This document shows positions 26,538 through 34,737 of a stretch of 64,000 bases of DNA, piece after piece. Source of the DNA: DATKHR01 sp036557365 (lineage in GTDB: Bacteria > Acidobacteriota > Vicinamibacteria > Vicinamibacterales > CAVVIG01). The notes below the pieces were generated by a model, which saw only the letters and a list, made by a program, of their open reading frames with translations, had not been told where the DNA came from and ran no database searches. A program made the position numbers and the translations under genes. The DNA lies in assembly GCA_036557365.1 (NCBI GenBank), contig DATBHR010000055.1, forward strand, positions 62,001 through 126,000. Direction: 5' to 3'. Numbering within the stretch: position 1 is the stretch's first letter; every line of letters starts with the position of its first letter.

Positions 26538-27959
26538 GTGATCGAGCCAAGGCCTTTCTATCGACTCGTCATGTGCGCGGCAGTGATCGCCGCCAGCGCG
26601 CCCGTCGGTGCGCAGTCGCTCGACGGCCGCTGGAGCTCCGAAGGCTACGGGCTCTACTTCGACGTGTCCGGCCAGACGCTCAAGGCGTTCGAGGTGACGT
26701 CGGTCAGCTGCATCCCGTCGTTCACAGCGGAGCGGACGACGACCGAGCGCAATGGCGACGTTGCTTTCAAGGTCGTCGATCGACCGACGACCTTCGTCCT
26801 CCGATCAGCCAGCGATCAGGACCGTCGTCTTCTCCACCAGAACGGCTCCGCGTCGGACATCGTCATCCATCGGCAGCGTGCAGCTCCTGCGACCTGTGCG
26901 GAGCCGACACCCGACACGCCGTTGACGAACTTCGACGTGTTCGCGGCGACGTGGGCCGAACAGTACGGTTTCTTTGACATCCGCAAAGCGAACTGGTCGG
27001 CCACCGTTGCCGAGGATCGTCCGCGCGTCACCGATCGCACGACACCCGCGGAACTCTTTCAGGTGCTGAAGGAGATGATCGAACCGTTCGGCGACGCGCA
27101 CACGAGCATCCGCGCGGACAACATCAACCAGACGTTTTCCGGCAGTCGCCGGACCGCCAACTGGCTCGATCGCGCCGATCGGCCGCGCGCGTTCGAGGTT
27201 GTCGAACAGAAGTACCTACGCTCGCCGTTGAAATCGTGGTGCAACGGTCAGGTTCAGTACGGACGGCTGGACCACGGCGTGGCGTACGTGCGGATCAAGA
27301 GCTTCTCCGGCTACGGACCGCAGCCCGGCTTCGAAAGCGGACTCGCGGCGCTCGAAGAAGCGCTCGACGCCATCTTCGCGGACGCGTCGTCCTGGAGCGG
27401 ACTGGTGTTCGACGTGCGAATCAACGGCGGCGGGTCGGATCCGTACGGCCTCGCGATCGCATCACGCCTGGCGAGCGCCGAGTACGTCGCCTACGCCAAA
27501 CAGGCGCGTTCGGATCCACAGAACGCCCGTCGCTGGACCGATCCGCAGCCGAGCGTGGTTCGTCCAACGAGCAAGGCCTCGTTTCGCGGACCGGTCGTCG
27601 AGTTGACCGGCGTCCTCAGCGTGAGCGCCGCCGAGACGTTCACGCAGGCGCTGCTGAACAGAACGCCGCACGTCACACGCATTGGCGAGAACACACAGGG
27701 CGTGTTTTCCGACGTGCTGGGCAGAGTGCTCCCGAATGGATGGCGCTTCGGGCTGCCGAATGAGCGCTTTGTCACGGATGGCAAAAGCTACGACGGTCCC
27801 GGCATCCCGCCGGACATCGTTGTTCCGGTCTTTCCGAAGGCGGATCTCGATGCCGGGCGTGATGGCGCGCTCGAAAAAGCTCTCGAGGTGCTCGATCAGC
27901 GAAGGCCGCCGGCCGACGATCCACGCGTCGAAGCCGCGTTCGTCGGGCCGGCGAGGTAG
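26538..27959 (+). CDS. S41-family (C-terminal processing type) secreted peptidase
   Basis: The 473-residue exported protease has a signal peptide (LVMCAAVIAASAPVGAQ) and an N-terminal lipocalin-like segment. Its S41 core includes VAYVRIKSFSGYG and LVFDVRINGGGSDPYG. The nucleophile is S363 in LSVSAAETF, and a GIPPDIVVPV segment lies near the end. A PDZ domain is not obvious. The GTG at 26538 follows GGGAGG at ideal spacing, better than the GTG at 26523. It is probably cotranscribed with the upstream beta-lactamase-fold gene. Confidence 0.9.
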   Translation: MIEPRPFYRLVMCAAVIAASAPVGAQSLDGRWSSEGYGLYFDVSGQTLKAFEVTSVSCIPSFTAERTTTERNGDVAFKVVDRPTTFVLRSASDQDRRLLHQNGSASDIVIHRQRAAPATCAEPTPDTPLTNFDVFAATWAEQYGFFDIRKANWSATVAEDRPRVTDRTTPAELFQVLKEMIEPFGDAHTSIRADNINQTFSGSRRTANWLDRADRPRAFEVVEQKYLRSPLKSWCNGQVQYGRLDHGVAYVRIKSFSGYGPQPGFESGLAALEEALDAIFADASSWSGLVFDVRINGGGSDPYGLAIASRLASAEYVAYAKQARSDPQNARRWTDPQPSVVRPTSKASFRGPVVELTGVLSVSAAETFTQALLNRTPHVTRIGENTQGVFSDVLGRVLPNGWRFGLPNERFVTDGKSYDGPGIPPDIVVPVFPKADLDAGRDGALEKALEVLDQRRPPADDPRVEAAFVGPAR

Positions 27960-28015
27960 TGGCAGCCGTCTGGCAAGCGAGCGGCGGGTAGTCGCGAAGG
28001 ACCGCTCGTTCGCGA

Positions 28016-28570
28016 TTATTGTCCGGGCTTTTTTTCCGGTTCCTTGGCTTTCTCCTTGTCCTTGTCCTTGTCTTTGCCGGTGACGGCCTTCCCCAGGCTC
28101 TTCACGCCCTTCGTAGCTCCCTCGCCAACTTTCTCGGCGCCATGCGCGGTAGCCGTCCCCGCCGTCTTCGTCCCGTCGGCAGTTGCCGCTCCCGCCTTCT
28201 TGGTTCCCTCGGCCGTCGCGGACGCCGCCTTCTTCGTTCCATCGGCCGTCGCGGCGCCTGCCTTCTTGGTCCCGTCGGCGGTTGCCGTTCCCGCCTTCTT
28301 GGTCCCTTCGGCCGTTGCCGACGCCGCCTTCTTCGTTCCATCGGCCGTCGCGGTTCCCGCCTTTTTGGCGCCGGAAGCGGTGGCTTTGCCGGCAGCCTCG
28401 GCACCCTGGGCGGTTGTCTTCGCGGCGGCTTTGGTCTTATCCGCGGCCTTGTCAGCAGTGCTCTTGTCTGCCTGTCCCGTCGCCGATGATTGTGCCGCCC
28501 TGACGGGATGACTCAAACCCAGAGTCGCGAGGAAGAAACCCGCGGCGACGATGGTGACCCTCACGCGCAT
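28016..28570 (-). CDS. Exported LEA-like protein with 11-residue repeats
   Basis: The 184-residue protein has a signal peptide (VTIVAAGFFLATLGLSHPVRA) and eight tandem 11-residue units of the form GTKKAGTATAD, encoded by 33-bp repeats at about 28120-28385. A charged tail (KDKDKDKEKAKEPEKK) ends it. The 11-mer periodicity and Ala/Lys/Thr composition resemble group 3 LEA and other desiccation-protection proteins. Histone-H1-like proteins have similar composition but no signal peptide. AGGAGG precedes the ATG. An inverted repeat TCGCGAA (27993, 28010) at its end may be a weak terminator. Confidence 0.82.
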   Translation of the reverse strand: MRVRVTIVAAGFFLATLGLSHPVRAAQSSATGQADKSTADKAADKTKAAAKTTAQGAEAAGKATASGAKKAGTATADGTKKAASATAEGTKKAGTATADGTKKAGAATADGTKKAASATAEGTKKAGAATADGTKTAGTATAHGAEKVGEGATKGVKSLGKAVTGKDKDKDKEKAKEPEKKPGQ

Positions 28571-29166
28571 AGCGGACCTCCTGTTTGGTGCTGCGCTACA
28601 CTAGCATTTTCAGATGGCCCTGCCACCTGTCCGTCGTACGGAAGGCGGCCGTTGGATCGATTCGACCCGCTTGCGAGATTTCAGAGCGGTCTTCAGAACG
28701 TCTTCGTGGCGAAGCTTGGGCGGCTCGAACGGCGTGGGAAGTAGCGGGCAGGATATGCCGCTACGCGGCGATCGGCTATAGAACGGCGATATTCCCGTCG
28801 CACTTCGTCCGACTCGCCGATGAGGACTCGCGATTTTGCGAAAGGAAGGATTGGAGGCGCCGCCCGGTGAACCGGGAGTGGAGGTTTTGCAGATTTCGTG
28901 GGGTTGCCAGCGATAGCGGTTTGTCTTGCCTTCTAGTCGATGCAAGACCACCGTGTTCCATGGTGTTGGGGCACTGATGGTCTCGAATTGGTCTCGACTT
29001 TCGACTGGCGCCTGAGCGTGGCATTCTGCGCTACTCTCGGGACGGCGTCCGTTTTTCTCTTATCAGCGACGGCAGAAAGGGGTCTGGAGACTTCGACGAT
29101 GCCGTCAAACGACTGCCGAAGCAATTCCGATATACAGATCTCTAGCGCGCGGTTTGAGTGAGTGGG
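28571..29166. other. Gene-poor region containing a tRNA fragment
   Basis: About 600 bp without a supportable gene. Base composition looks lower in GC than the surroundings. It holds the 3-prime tRNA-Cys fragment at 28852-28893; the open frames across that fragment are translations of tRNA sequence. Confidence 0.55.
28852..28893 (-). pseudogene. 3-prime fragment of tRNA-Cys (att-like duplication)
   Basis: This copy spans the encoded CCA end, acceptor strand, damaged T-arm, variable loop and 3-prime anticodon arm of the intact tRNA-Cys at 29964. It differs by a 3-nt deletion in the T-loop and one substitution. Identity stops in the anticodon loop. It has the same orientation as the intact gene, as expected for the distal att site of an element integrated into the tRNA. 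Confidence 0.85.
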
Positions 29167-29577
29167 TCACGGCATCGCCGCGGTGGCGACCATCCCTCTG
29201 ACGCGCGCGATGTTGTCGGTTCTGATGGGGCACGTCAGGTCGGTCACCAGGCATTCGGCCAGTCCCAGACGGCAGCCGCATGTGCACCGCGCGGCGTTTG
29301 CCTCTTTCAGGGCGGTACTCCTCTGTGATGCGGTTAGTCCGGACAGGTCGACCACATCCCGAAGCGCCCGCTCGCCGTAGGGGACGCTATTCGACAGGGC
29401 GTATATAGCTGCGCCGACGAGGACGAGTGCCGCAACCCACACAAGAGCCTTGCGGGTCTGGCGAGCGAGCCGCCTGCGCCGCTCATCCTTCCGGGCGTGG
29501 CACTCACTATAACTTTTCCCCGATCCGCACGGGCAGGGTTGATTCAGCTTGCGCTTTGGCTTGGGTGCAGTCGGCAC
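29167..29577 (-). CDS. SEC-C motif, single-span, cysteine-rich protein
   Basis: The 136-residue protein has an N-terminal SEC-C zinc motif (PCPCGSGKSYSECH, residues 14-27), a basic linker and one membrane span (KALVWVAALVLVGAAIYAL). Its distal domain ends in a cysteine cluster (CTCGCRLGLAECLVTDLTCP, near 98-117). That cluster could bind metal on the far side of the membrane. It starts at GTG 29577 with a weak ribosome binding site. It lies inside the putative decayed element and may be its surviving cargo. Confidence 0.75.
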   Translation of the reverse strand: MPTAPKPKRKLNQPCPCGSGKSYSECHARKDERRRRLARQTRKALVWVAALVLVGAAIYALSNSVPYGERALRDVVDLSGLTASQRSTALKEANAARCTCGCRLGLAECLVTDLTCPIRTDNIARVRGMVATAAMP

Positions 29578-29624
29578 TCGGTTATTTATGCACAGAAAAA
29601 GTAGTTTGCCCTGATGATTTCAAC

Positions 29625-29745
29625 TCAGGCCACGAGCATCAGGTCGCCGAGCGACTCGAAGGCAACGCCGAGGCTCTGAAGCTCGTCGAGCAGCATCACC
29701 TGGTGCTTGAGACTCCGCCCGAGCCGGGATAAACGACGCGCCGCC
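29625..29745 (-). pseudogene. Serine recombinase (resolvase/invertase) fragment
   Basis: The conceptual translation RLSRLGRSLKHQVMLLDELQ followed by SLGVAFESLGDLM matches the helix-E region and following strand of resolvase/invertase catalytic domains (typically RLGRSLxHLVxxLxEL). A stop follows within a few codons, and neither the N-terminal serine nor the helix-turn-helix is present. It is a remnant of about 40 codons. Confidence 0.75.
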
Positions 29746-29963
29746 ATCGATCGACGGAGATGAGAACGAGTGCGACGAAGAACGCGGGCCACAGACGCCG
29801 TGGCTGATTCAGCAGACACTGCAGCGATCATGAACACCAGAATTGCAGGCCGGTCCTTCATCTATCGGACATAGAACGGCTACAGATTCGACGACACCGA
29901 CGCCCATTGTGTCGGTGGTTAACACTCCGGTTAACGCGAGGGTTCCTGGACAGGAATTGAAAG

Positions 29964-30037
29964 TGGAGGCGCCGCCCGGATTTGAACCGGGGGTGGAGGT
30001 TTTGCAGACCTCTGCCTTACCTCTTGGCGACGGCGCC
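29964..30037 (-). tRNA. tRNA-Cys (GCA)
   Basis: The 74-nt cloverleaf has a 7-bp acceptor stem (GGCGCCG/CGGCGCC), discriminator U and encoded CCA. The anticodon stem GAGGT/ACCTC encloses loop CTGCAAA (anticodon GCA), and the T-arm is CCCGG-TTCAAAT-CCGGG. It lies downstream of tRNA-Gly and about 3 kb downstream of cysS on the same strand. Confidence 0.97.
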
Positions 30038-30048
30038 CTAAAACAGGT

Positions 30049-30072
30049 CGCGGGCCTCGAGAAAGGCCCGCG
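30049..30072 (-). terminator. Hairpin between tRNA-Gly and tRNA-Cys
   Basis: A perfect 9-bp stem (CGCGGGCCT with AGGCCCGCG) with a 6-nt loop, followed on the minus strand by ACCTGTTTTA. It may terminate the tRNA-Gly transcript or be a processing hairpin; the T-tract is short. Confidence 0.45.
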
Positions 30073-30186
30073 CTCGTGCAACACGCGATCGCGATTCGGT
30101 CGCGACGCCTGACGAACTCTCAATCCTGCGCGACGCGCCGTAGCTCACAGACCCACGAAACGAAACGCGCCTGACCGTGAAAAGCT

Positions 30187-30261
30187 TGGAGCGGGAAACG
30201 GGATTCGAACCCGCGACTTCGACCTTGGCAAGGTCGCACTCTACCACTGAGTTATTCCCGC
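30187..30261 (-). tRNA. tRNA-Gly (GCC)
   Basis: The 75-nt cloverleaf has acceptor stem GCGGGAA/TTCCCGC and encoded CCA. The anticodon arm GACCT-TGCCA-AGGTC gives anticodon GCC, and the T-arm is CGGG-TTCGAAT-CCCG. It starts 19 bp after the galT stop codon and may be processed from the same transcript. Confidence 0.97.
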
Positions 30262-30280
30262 ACGAACCTCCAACCTAACA

Positions 30281-31282
30281 TCAAAACCGGACAGAGCGCA
30301 AGACTTCCGCGGCTTCTTCGGGCGGCGTCGGATTGATGTAGAACCCTGTCCCCCACTCGAAACCGGCCACCGCGGTCAGCCGCGGCATCACCTCGATGTG
30401 CCAGTGATAAATGTCGGACAAATCCTCCGAGCATGGCGACGTGTGCACGATGAAGTTGTACGGCGGCGACTCGAGCGCGCGATCCATCCGCTGCAGCACC
30501 GACTTCAACGCGCGCGCCAGCGCTTCCACCTCGTGGCGCGGCGCATCCTCGAACCGCGAGCCGTGCCGCTTCGGCAGCAGCCACGTTTCGAACGCGGCCC
30601 GCGGCGCGTACGGTGCGAGCGCCACGATGTCCGCGTTCTCGAAGACGATTCGACGGCCATCCGCGAGGTCCTGCCGGACGATGTCGCAGAAGACGCAGCG
30701 GTCCTTCAGCGAGAAGTGCTGCCGCGCGCCGGCAATCTCCTCGCGCACGAAGTCCGGCACGATCGGCATCGCGATGAGCTGCGAGTGCGTGTGCTCCAGC
30801 GTCGCGCCGGCGGCCGCGCCATGATTCTTGAAGATGAGGATGTAGCGCATGCGCACGTCGCGCTTCAGGTCCTGCATCCGTTCGCGATACGCCCACAGCA
30901 CGCGCTCGACTTCGGGCTCCGACATCGCGGCGAGCGTGCGGCTGTGATCCGGCGTCTCGATGATGACCTCGTGCGCGCCGACGCCGCGCATCCGATCGAA
31001 CATCCCCTCGCCGGCGCGATCGAGCGACCCCTCGACCTGCAGCGCCGGGAACTTGTTGGGCACGACGCGGACGTCCCAGCCGGGCGAGTTCGGCGCGCCG
31101 CCATTCTGCCGGTACGACAGCACCTCCGGCGGCGTCAGCGCTTCGCGTCCCGGACAGAACGGACATTGATCGCGTCCGAGAATCGACGGCTTGTCCAGCC
31201 GGAAATCGTTCGGACGCTTCTGGCGATCGTTGGCGATGATGACCCATCGCCCGGTGACAGGATCTCTACGCAGCTCCGGCAT
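30281..31282 (-). CDS. galT: Galactose-1-phosphate uridylyltransferase-family protein
   Basis: The 333-residue HIT-superfamily nucleotidyltransferase has zinc ligands C40-x-x-C43 (CPFCPG) and a second CVFC motif near 193. The active-site H164-x-H166-x-Q168 (HTHSQ) takes the place of HPHxQ, and the typical GAHEVIIETPDH and YHWHIEVMPRL segments are present. It would exchange UMP between UDP-glucose and galactose-1-phosphate in the Leloir pathway; close relatives act on ADP-glucose, so substrate is uncertain. No galK or galE is nearby. It is last in the minus-strand operon and overlaps yraN by 17 bp. Confidence 0.9.
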   Translation of the reverse strand: MPELRRDPVTGRWVIIANDRQKRPNDFRLDKPSILGRDQCPFCPGREALTPPEVLSYRQNGGAPNSPGWDVRVVPNKFPALQVEGSLDRAGEGMFDRMRGVGAHEVIIETPDHSRTLAAMSEPEVERVLWAYRERMQDLKRDVRMRYILIFKNHGAAAGATLEHTHSQLIAMPIVPDFVREEIAGARQHFSLKDRCVFCDIVRQDLADGRRIVFENADIVALAPYAPRAAFETWLLPKRHGSRFEDAPRHEVEALARALKSVLQRMDRALESPPYNFIVHTSPCSEDLSDIYHWHIEVMPRLTAVAGFEWGTGFYINPTPPEEAAEVLRSVRF

Positions 31283-31634
31283 CGAAAGCGTTCTGAAACA
31301 CCTGCACGTCCGGCCGCTCCATCGTCAAATCGATGGACACGACGTCGAACCGGCAGGGACAGTTCGACAGTCGATTGATCGTCAGGTAGAACTGCGCGAG
31401 CTGGACGAGCCGCTGACGCTTGCGATACGCGACCGCCTCGACGGCCGCGCCGAACGCCGGACCGCTCCGCGCCTTGACCTCGACGAAGACCAGCGTCCGG
31501 CCGTCGCGGGCCACGATGTCGATTTCGCCCGCCCGCTGACGCCACCGGCGGGCAAGAATTGCATAGCCCCGCCGCTCCAGTTCACGACACGCCAGATCTT
31601 CTCCCGTTTTTCCGAAGGCGATGCGATCGTCCAC
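31266..31634 (-). CDS. yraN: YraN-family (UPF0102) putative endonuclease
   Basis: The 122-residue protein has the UPF0102 pattern: FGKTGEDLACRELERRGY, then the nuclease-like core GEIDIVARDGRTLVFVEVKA, and YRKRQRLVQLAQFYL. The E-x-D and E-V-K residues are those of Holliday-junction-resolvase-like folds. Biochemical function is unproven. The GTG at 31634 is preferred because the motif begins there; upstream sequence is arginine-rich and falls inside the aminotransferase 3-prime end. It sits between the aminotransferase and galT. Confidence 0.88.
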   Translation of the reverse strand: MDDRIAFGKTGEDLACRELERRGYAILARRWRQRAGEIDIVARDGRTLVFVEVKARSGPAFGAAVEAVAYRKRQRLVQLAQFYLTINRLSNCPCRFDVVSIDLTMERPDVQVFQNAFDAGAA

Positions 31635-31684
31635 CAAGACGACGATCGCCCAGCAAGCGGCTCGCCACCGGTTGTCACCGAGTC

Positions 31685-33022
31685 TCAGCGTCCGCGCTCG
31701 ACCTCCGTGAGCGCCTGATCGACGATGGCGACGGCGATGTCGGCCTGGGCGCGGCTGAGCACGAGCGGCGGCGAGAACCGGATGGCGTTCTTGCCAGCGC
31801 CCAGGACCAGGAGTCCCCGCCTGAAGCACCCGTTTACCACCGCATCCCGTTCGCTCGTCGCGCGCTCCTTCGTCGTCCGATCGCGTACGAGCTCCACGCC
31901 AATCATCAGCCCACGTCCGCGAACGTCGCCGACAAGCGGATGTTTGTCAGCCAAAGCGGCGAGACCAGCCTTCATGTGATCGCCGACGGCAGCCGAGTTC
32001 GCCACGAGCTGCTCCTTCAGCAGCCGAATCGTCGCGATCGCAGCGGCGCACGATACCGGGTTGCCGCCAAACGTGCTCGCGTGCGCACCCGGCGGCCAGG
32101 CCATCAGGTCCTTTCGCGCAACGGCCACACCGAGCGGCAGACCCGACGCAATCCCCTTCGCAATCGCGACGACGTCCGGTTCGACGCCCGTATATTCAAT
32201 CGCGAACATTTTTCCCGACCGTCCCATCCCCGACTGCACTTCGTCGTCCACCAGCAGGATGCCATGCTCGCTCGTCAGCTCACGCAGCCGGCGCATGAAC
32301 TGGTCCGGTGCGATGACGTAGCCGCCTTCGCCCTGAATCGGTTCAACGACGATCGCGGCGACCTCATCTGGCGAAACGAGATGCACGAACAGCTGATGCT
32401 CGATGAAGTCGAGGCATTCCGCCGCGCAGTCCGTCGAATCGAGCCCGAGGGGGCATCGGTAGCAGTCGGGATACGGCGCGTGGTACACACCCGGCATCAT
32501 GGGACTGAAGCCGCGCCGCTGCGTCACCTTGCTCGCGGTCAGCGCGAGCGATCCCATGCTGCGGCCGTGAAAGCCGCCGAGAAACGCGATGAGATTCTGC
32601 CGCCCCGTGGCGTAGCGCGCGAGCTTGATGCACGCCTCAATCGCTTCCGTGCCGGAGTTGCCGAAGAACGCGCGCGCGCCGCCCTTCATCGGTGCAATCG
32701 ACGACAGTTCCTCGGCGAGGCGCACCTGCGGCTCGTAGTAGAAATCCGTCCCCGACATGTGCAGGAACTTCTGCGCCTGATCCGTGATCGCCCGGACCAC
32801 GTCGGGATGTGAATGGCCGGTGGAATTGACGGCGATGCCGGCCGCGCAGTCGAGAAAGACGTTGCCGTCCACGTCCTCGACCATCGCGCCTTCGCCGCGC
32901 TCGATGACGAGCGGATACCCGCGCGTATACGACGGCGACACGACCGCTTCGTCGCGCGCGATGATCGCCTTGGCGCGCGGGCCCGGCAGCGGCGTCCTGA
33001 TGTGCGGTGCGTGGTCGATCAT
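31685..33022 (-). CDS. Class III PLP-dependent aminotransferase (acetylornithine/GABA type)
   Basis: The 445-residue enzyme has the phosphate-binding FFGNSGTEA (119-127), FHGRSMGSLALTASK, the acidic DDEVQSGMGRSG and the Schiff-base lysine K289 (VAIAKG). Length and the cysteine-containing insert (YPDCYRCPLGLDSTDC) fit acetyl-ornithine/4-aminobutyrate-type aminotransferases rather than ArgD proper. Likely substrates are 4-aminobutyrate, ornithine or lysine derivatives. Its start overlaps the cysS stop by ATGA, placing it in the cysS operon. Confidence 0.9.
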   Translation of the reverse strand: MIDHAPHIRTPLPGPRAKAIIARDEAVVSPSYTRGYPLVIERGEGAMVEDVDGNVFLDCAAGIAVNSTGHSHPDVVRAITDQAQKFLHMSGTDFYYEPQVRLAEELSSIAPMKGGARAFFGNSGTEAIEACIKLARYATGRQNLIAFLGGFHGRSMGSLALTASKVTQRRGFSPMMPGVYHAPYPDCYRCPLGLDSTDCAAECLDFIEHQLFVHLVSPDEVAAIVVEPIQGEGGYVIAPDQFMRRLRELTSEHGILLVDDEVQSGMGRSGKMFAIEYTGVEPDVVAIAKGIASGLPLGVAVARKDLMAWPPGAHASTFGGNPVSCAAAIATIRLLKEQLVANSAAVGDHMKAGLAALADKHPLVGDVRGRGLMIGVELVRDRTTKERATSERDAVVNGCFRRGLLVLGAGKNAIRFSPPLVLSRAQADIAVAIVDQALTEVERGR

Positions 33023-34431
33023 TTGCGCTTCCAGCGCGTTCCGGCCGGGCTGTCCTCGAGCAGCACGCCTCGAAACGCCAGGTCCTTACGAATCCGGTCG
33101 GCTTCCGCGAAGTCGCGCCGCCTCCGGGCGGCGTGTCGATCTTCGATCGCCTGCTCGATTTCCGGAACCGGCACGGGCGGCCGCGCGTCCTCGGCACGGC
33201 GCAGCGAGATGACGCCGAGCACGCGGTCGAACTCGTCGAATGCGTCGCGGATAGCCGGCACGTCGCCGCGCCCGACGCCGCCGGAATCGATCGCCGAATT
33301 CAGGAAGCGGACGAGCTCGAACACGGCGCCGAGCGCCGCCGCGGTGTTCAAATCGTCCTGCATGGCGTCCGCGAACGCGCTCCGTGCGTCCTGAACCCGC
33401 GCAGCCACGTCCGCGTGCGTGCCTTCGGCGGTCACGTGTTCGACGCGCGCGAGAAAATCGACGAGCCGGCGCAGCGATTCTTCGTACGCGGACAAGCTGT
33501 CCCAGGTGAAGTTCAGCTGCTTTCGATAGTGCGCCGACAACAGCAGCAGGCGCACGGCCGATGGCCGGAATCCTTTGGCGACCACGTCGGGAATCGTGTA
33601 CGTGTTGCCGAGCGACTTCGACATCTTCTGCTCGTCCACGATCAGATATTCGACGTGCATCCAGAATCGGGAGAAGAGCCTGCCGGTCGCTGCCTCGCTC
33701 TGCGCGATTTCGTTCTCGTGGTGCGGAAAGATGAGATCGATGCCGCCGGCGTGCAGGTCGATCGGCGGCTCGCCGAGCAGCCGCAGCGCCATCGCCGAGC
33801 ACTCCAGGTGCCATCCCGGACGTCCCGGCGGGTTGACCACATCCCAGCTCGGCTCGCCGGGTTTCGCGGCTTTCCACAGCACGAAGTCGCGCGCGTCTTC
33901 CTTCGCGTACGTGTCGGTGTCCACGCGCGCGCCGCTCTTCATGCCCGCGTGATCGAGCCGGGCCAGCTTGCCGTAGTCGGGCAGCGTCGAGATCTTGAAA
34001 TAGATCGACCCGTCGCTGACGTAGGTGTGTCCTCGCTTCTCGAGTGCGCCGACGAGATCGGCCATCGCGGTGAGGTTTGCCTCGTCCGTGGCGCGCGGAC
34101 GCTCTTCGACGTCCTCCAGTCCCAGCGCCCGCGCGTCCTCGCGAAACATGGCGATGTACTGGTCCGTGTACTCACGCAGCGGCATGCCGGCTTTCTGCGC
34201 GCCGAGAATCGTCCGGTCGTCGACGTCGGTGAAGTTCACGACCTGCCGGACGTTGTGGCCGAGCAGGTGCTTGAGCGTGCGCCGAAGCACGTCGACGCAG
34301 ACGAACGTCCTGAAGTTGCCGATGTGCCCGCGCGCGTACACGGTGAGGCCACACGTGTACAAACGGACCGTGTTGTCGGTCGTGGGCGCAAACGGCTCCT
34401 CGCGGCGCGTGAGGGTGTTGTAGAGGCGCAT
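33019..34431 (-). CDS. cysS: Cysteinyl-tRNA synthetase
   Basis: The 470-residue class I synthetase charges tRNA-Cys. The HIGH-type motif is HIGN at 36-39 after the zinc ligand C27 (TCGLTVYARG). The rest of the zinc site lies in GWHLECSAM and HHENEIAQSE, and KMSKSLGN is near 280. The ATG at 34431 begins the standard MRLYNTLTR. It is coupled to the aminotransferase by a 4-bp overlap, and the cognate tRNA-Cys lies about 3 kb downstream. Confidence 0.97.
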   Translation of the reverse strand: MRLYNTLTRREEPFAPTTDNTVRLYTCGLTVYARGHIGNFRTFVCVDVLRRTLKHLLGHNVRQVVNFTDVDDRTILGAQKAGMPLREYTDQYIAMFREDARALGLEDVEERPRATDEANLTAMADLVGALEKRGHTYVSDGSIYFKISTLPDYGKLARLDHAGMKSGARVDTDTYAKEDARDFVLWKAAKPGEPSWDVVNPPGRPGWHLECSAMALRLLGEPPIDLHAGGIDLIFPHHENEIAQSEAATGRLFSRFWMHVEYLIVDEQKMSKSLGNTYTIPDVVAKGFRPSAVRLLLLSAHYRKQLNFTWDSLSAYEESLRRLVDFLARVEHVTAEGTHADVAARVQDARSAFADAMQDDLNTAAALGAVFELVRFLNSAIDSGGVGRGDVPAIRDAFDEFDRVLGVISLRRAEDARPPVPVPEIEQAIEDRHAARRRRDFAEADRIRKDLAFRGVLLEDSPAGTRWKRK

Positions 34432-34447
34432 CAGGCTTCTGGCAATC

Positions 34448-34726
34448 TTATGGGAGTGGTCGGGTGGTGTGCCACTCGGCCGCGCCGGCGGACGCAACGG
34501 TGATACGCAGTTCGCCGTTGTGTGCGCGGAACCGGATGTCGAACCGCGTGCGCGCGTCCGAGCCACCGCGTGTGATGGCGTGTTTCAGCTGCGCGTCGAG
34601 TTCCTCGATGGCCGATCCCTGGTAGCCGACGTACGTGAGGACCGTTCGGGCGACGTCGGTCAGCATGCGATCGAAATACGGTCGTTCGGACAGCTCCAGC
34701 GAAAACTCGAACTCATGGTCGGCCAC
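34448..34726 (-). CDS. Small hypothetical protein
   Basis: This 92-residue protein is between ribF (11 bp) and cysS (16 bp), so it is almost certainly expressed with them. The N-terminal half is helical and acidic (HEFEFSLELSERPYFDRMLT); the C-terminal half is a beta hairpin (TRFDIRFRAHNGELRITVAS). The two-part layout recalls the small anti-sigma/ATPase-like folds but no nucleotide motif is present. I do not recognise the family. Confidence 0.7.
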   Translation of the reverse strand: MADHEFEFSLELSERPYFDRMLTDVARTVLTYVGYQGSAIEELDAQLKHAITRGGSDARTRFDIRFRAHNGELRITVASAGAAEWHTTRPLP

Positions 34727-34737
34727 GAATCGCGATT

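Larger units (their letters stand above)
28852..30037. mobile_element. Decayed tRNA-Cys-associated integrated element
   Basis: About 1.1 kb is bounded by a direct repeat of the tRNA-Cys 3-prime half (28852-28893 and the intact gene). Inside lie a SEC-C protein gene and a serine-recombinase fragment. The bounds and contents fit a heavily deleted integrative element. The recombinase remnant is of serine type, whereas tRNA integration is usually by tyrosine recombinases, so the remnant may be cargo or a later insertion. Confidence 0.55.

Noticed and set aside
28120..28385. Regularly spaced 33-bp repeats resembling a CRISPR array
   Set aside because: Repeats are contiguous and in frame, encoding 11-residue protein units; there are no unique spacers and no cas genes.
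28585..28977. 130-codon plus-strand frame and its minus-strand partner
   Set aside because: Both read through the tRNA-Cys fragment and have no ribosome binding site or family resemblance.
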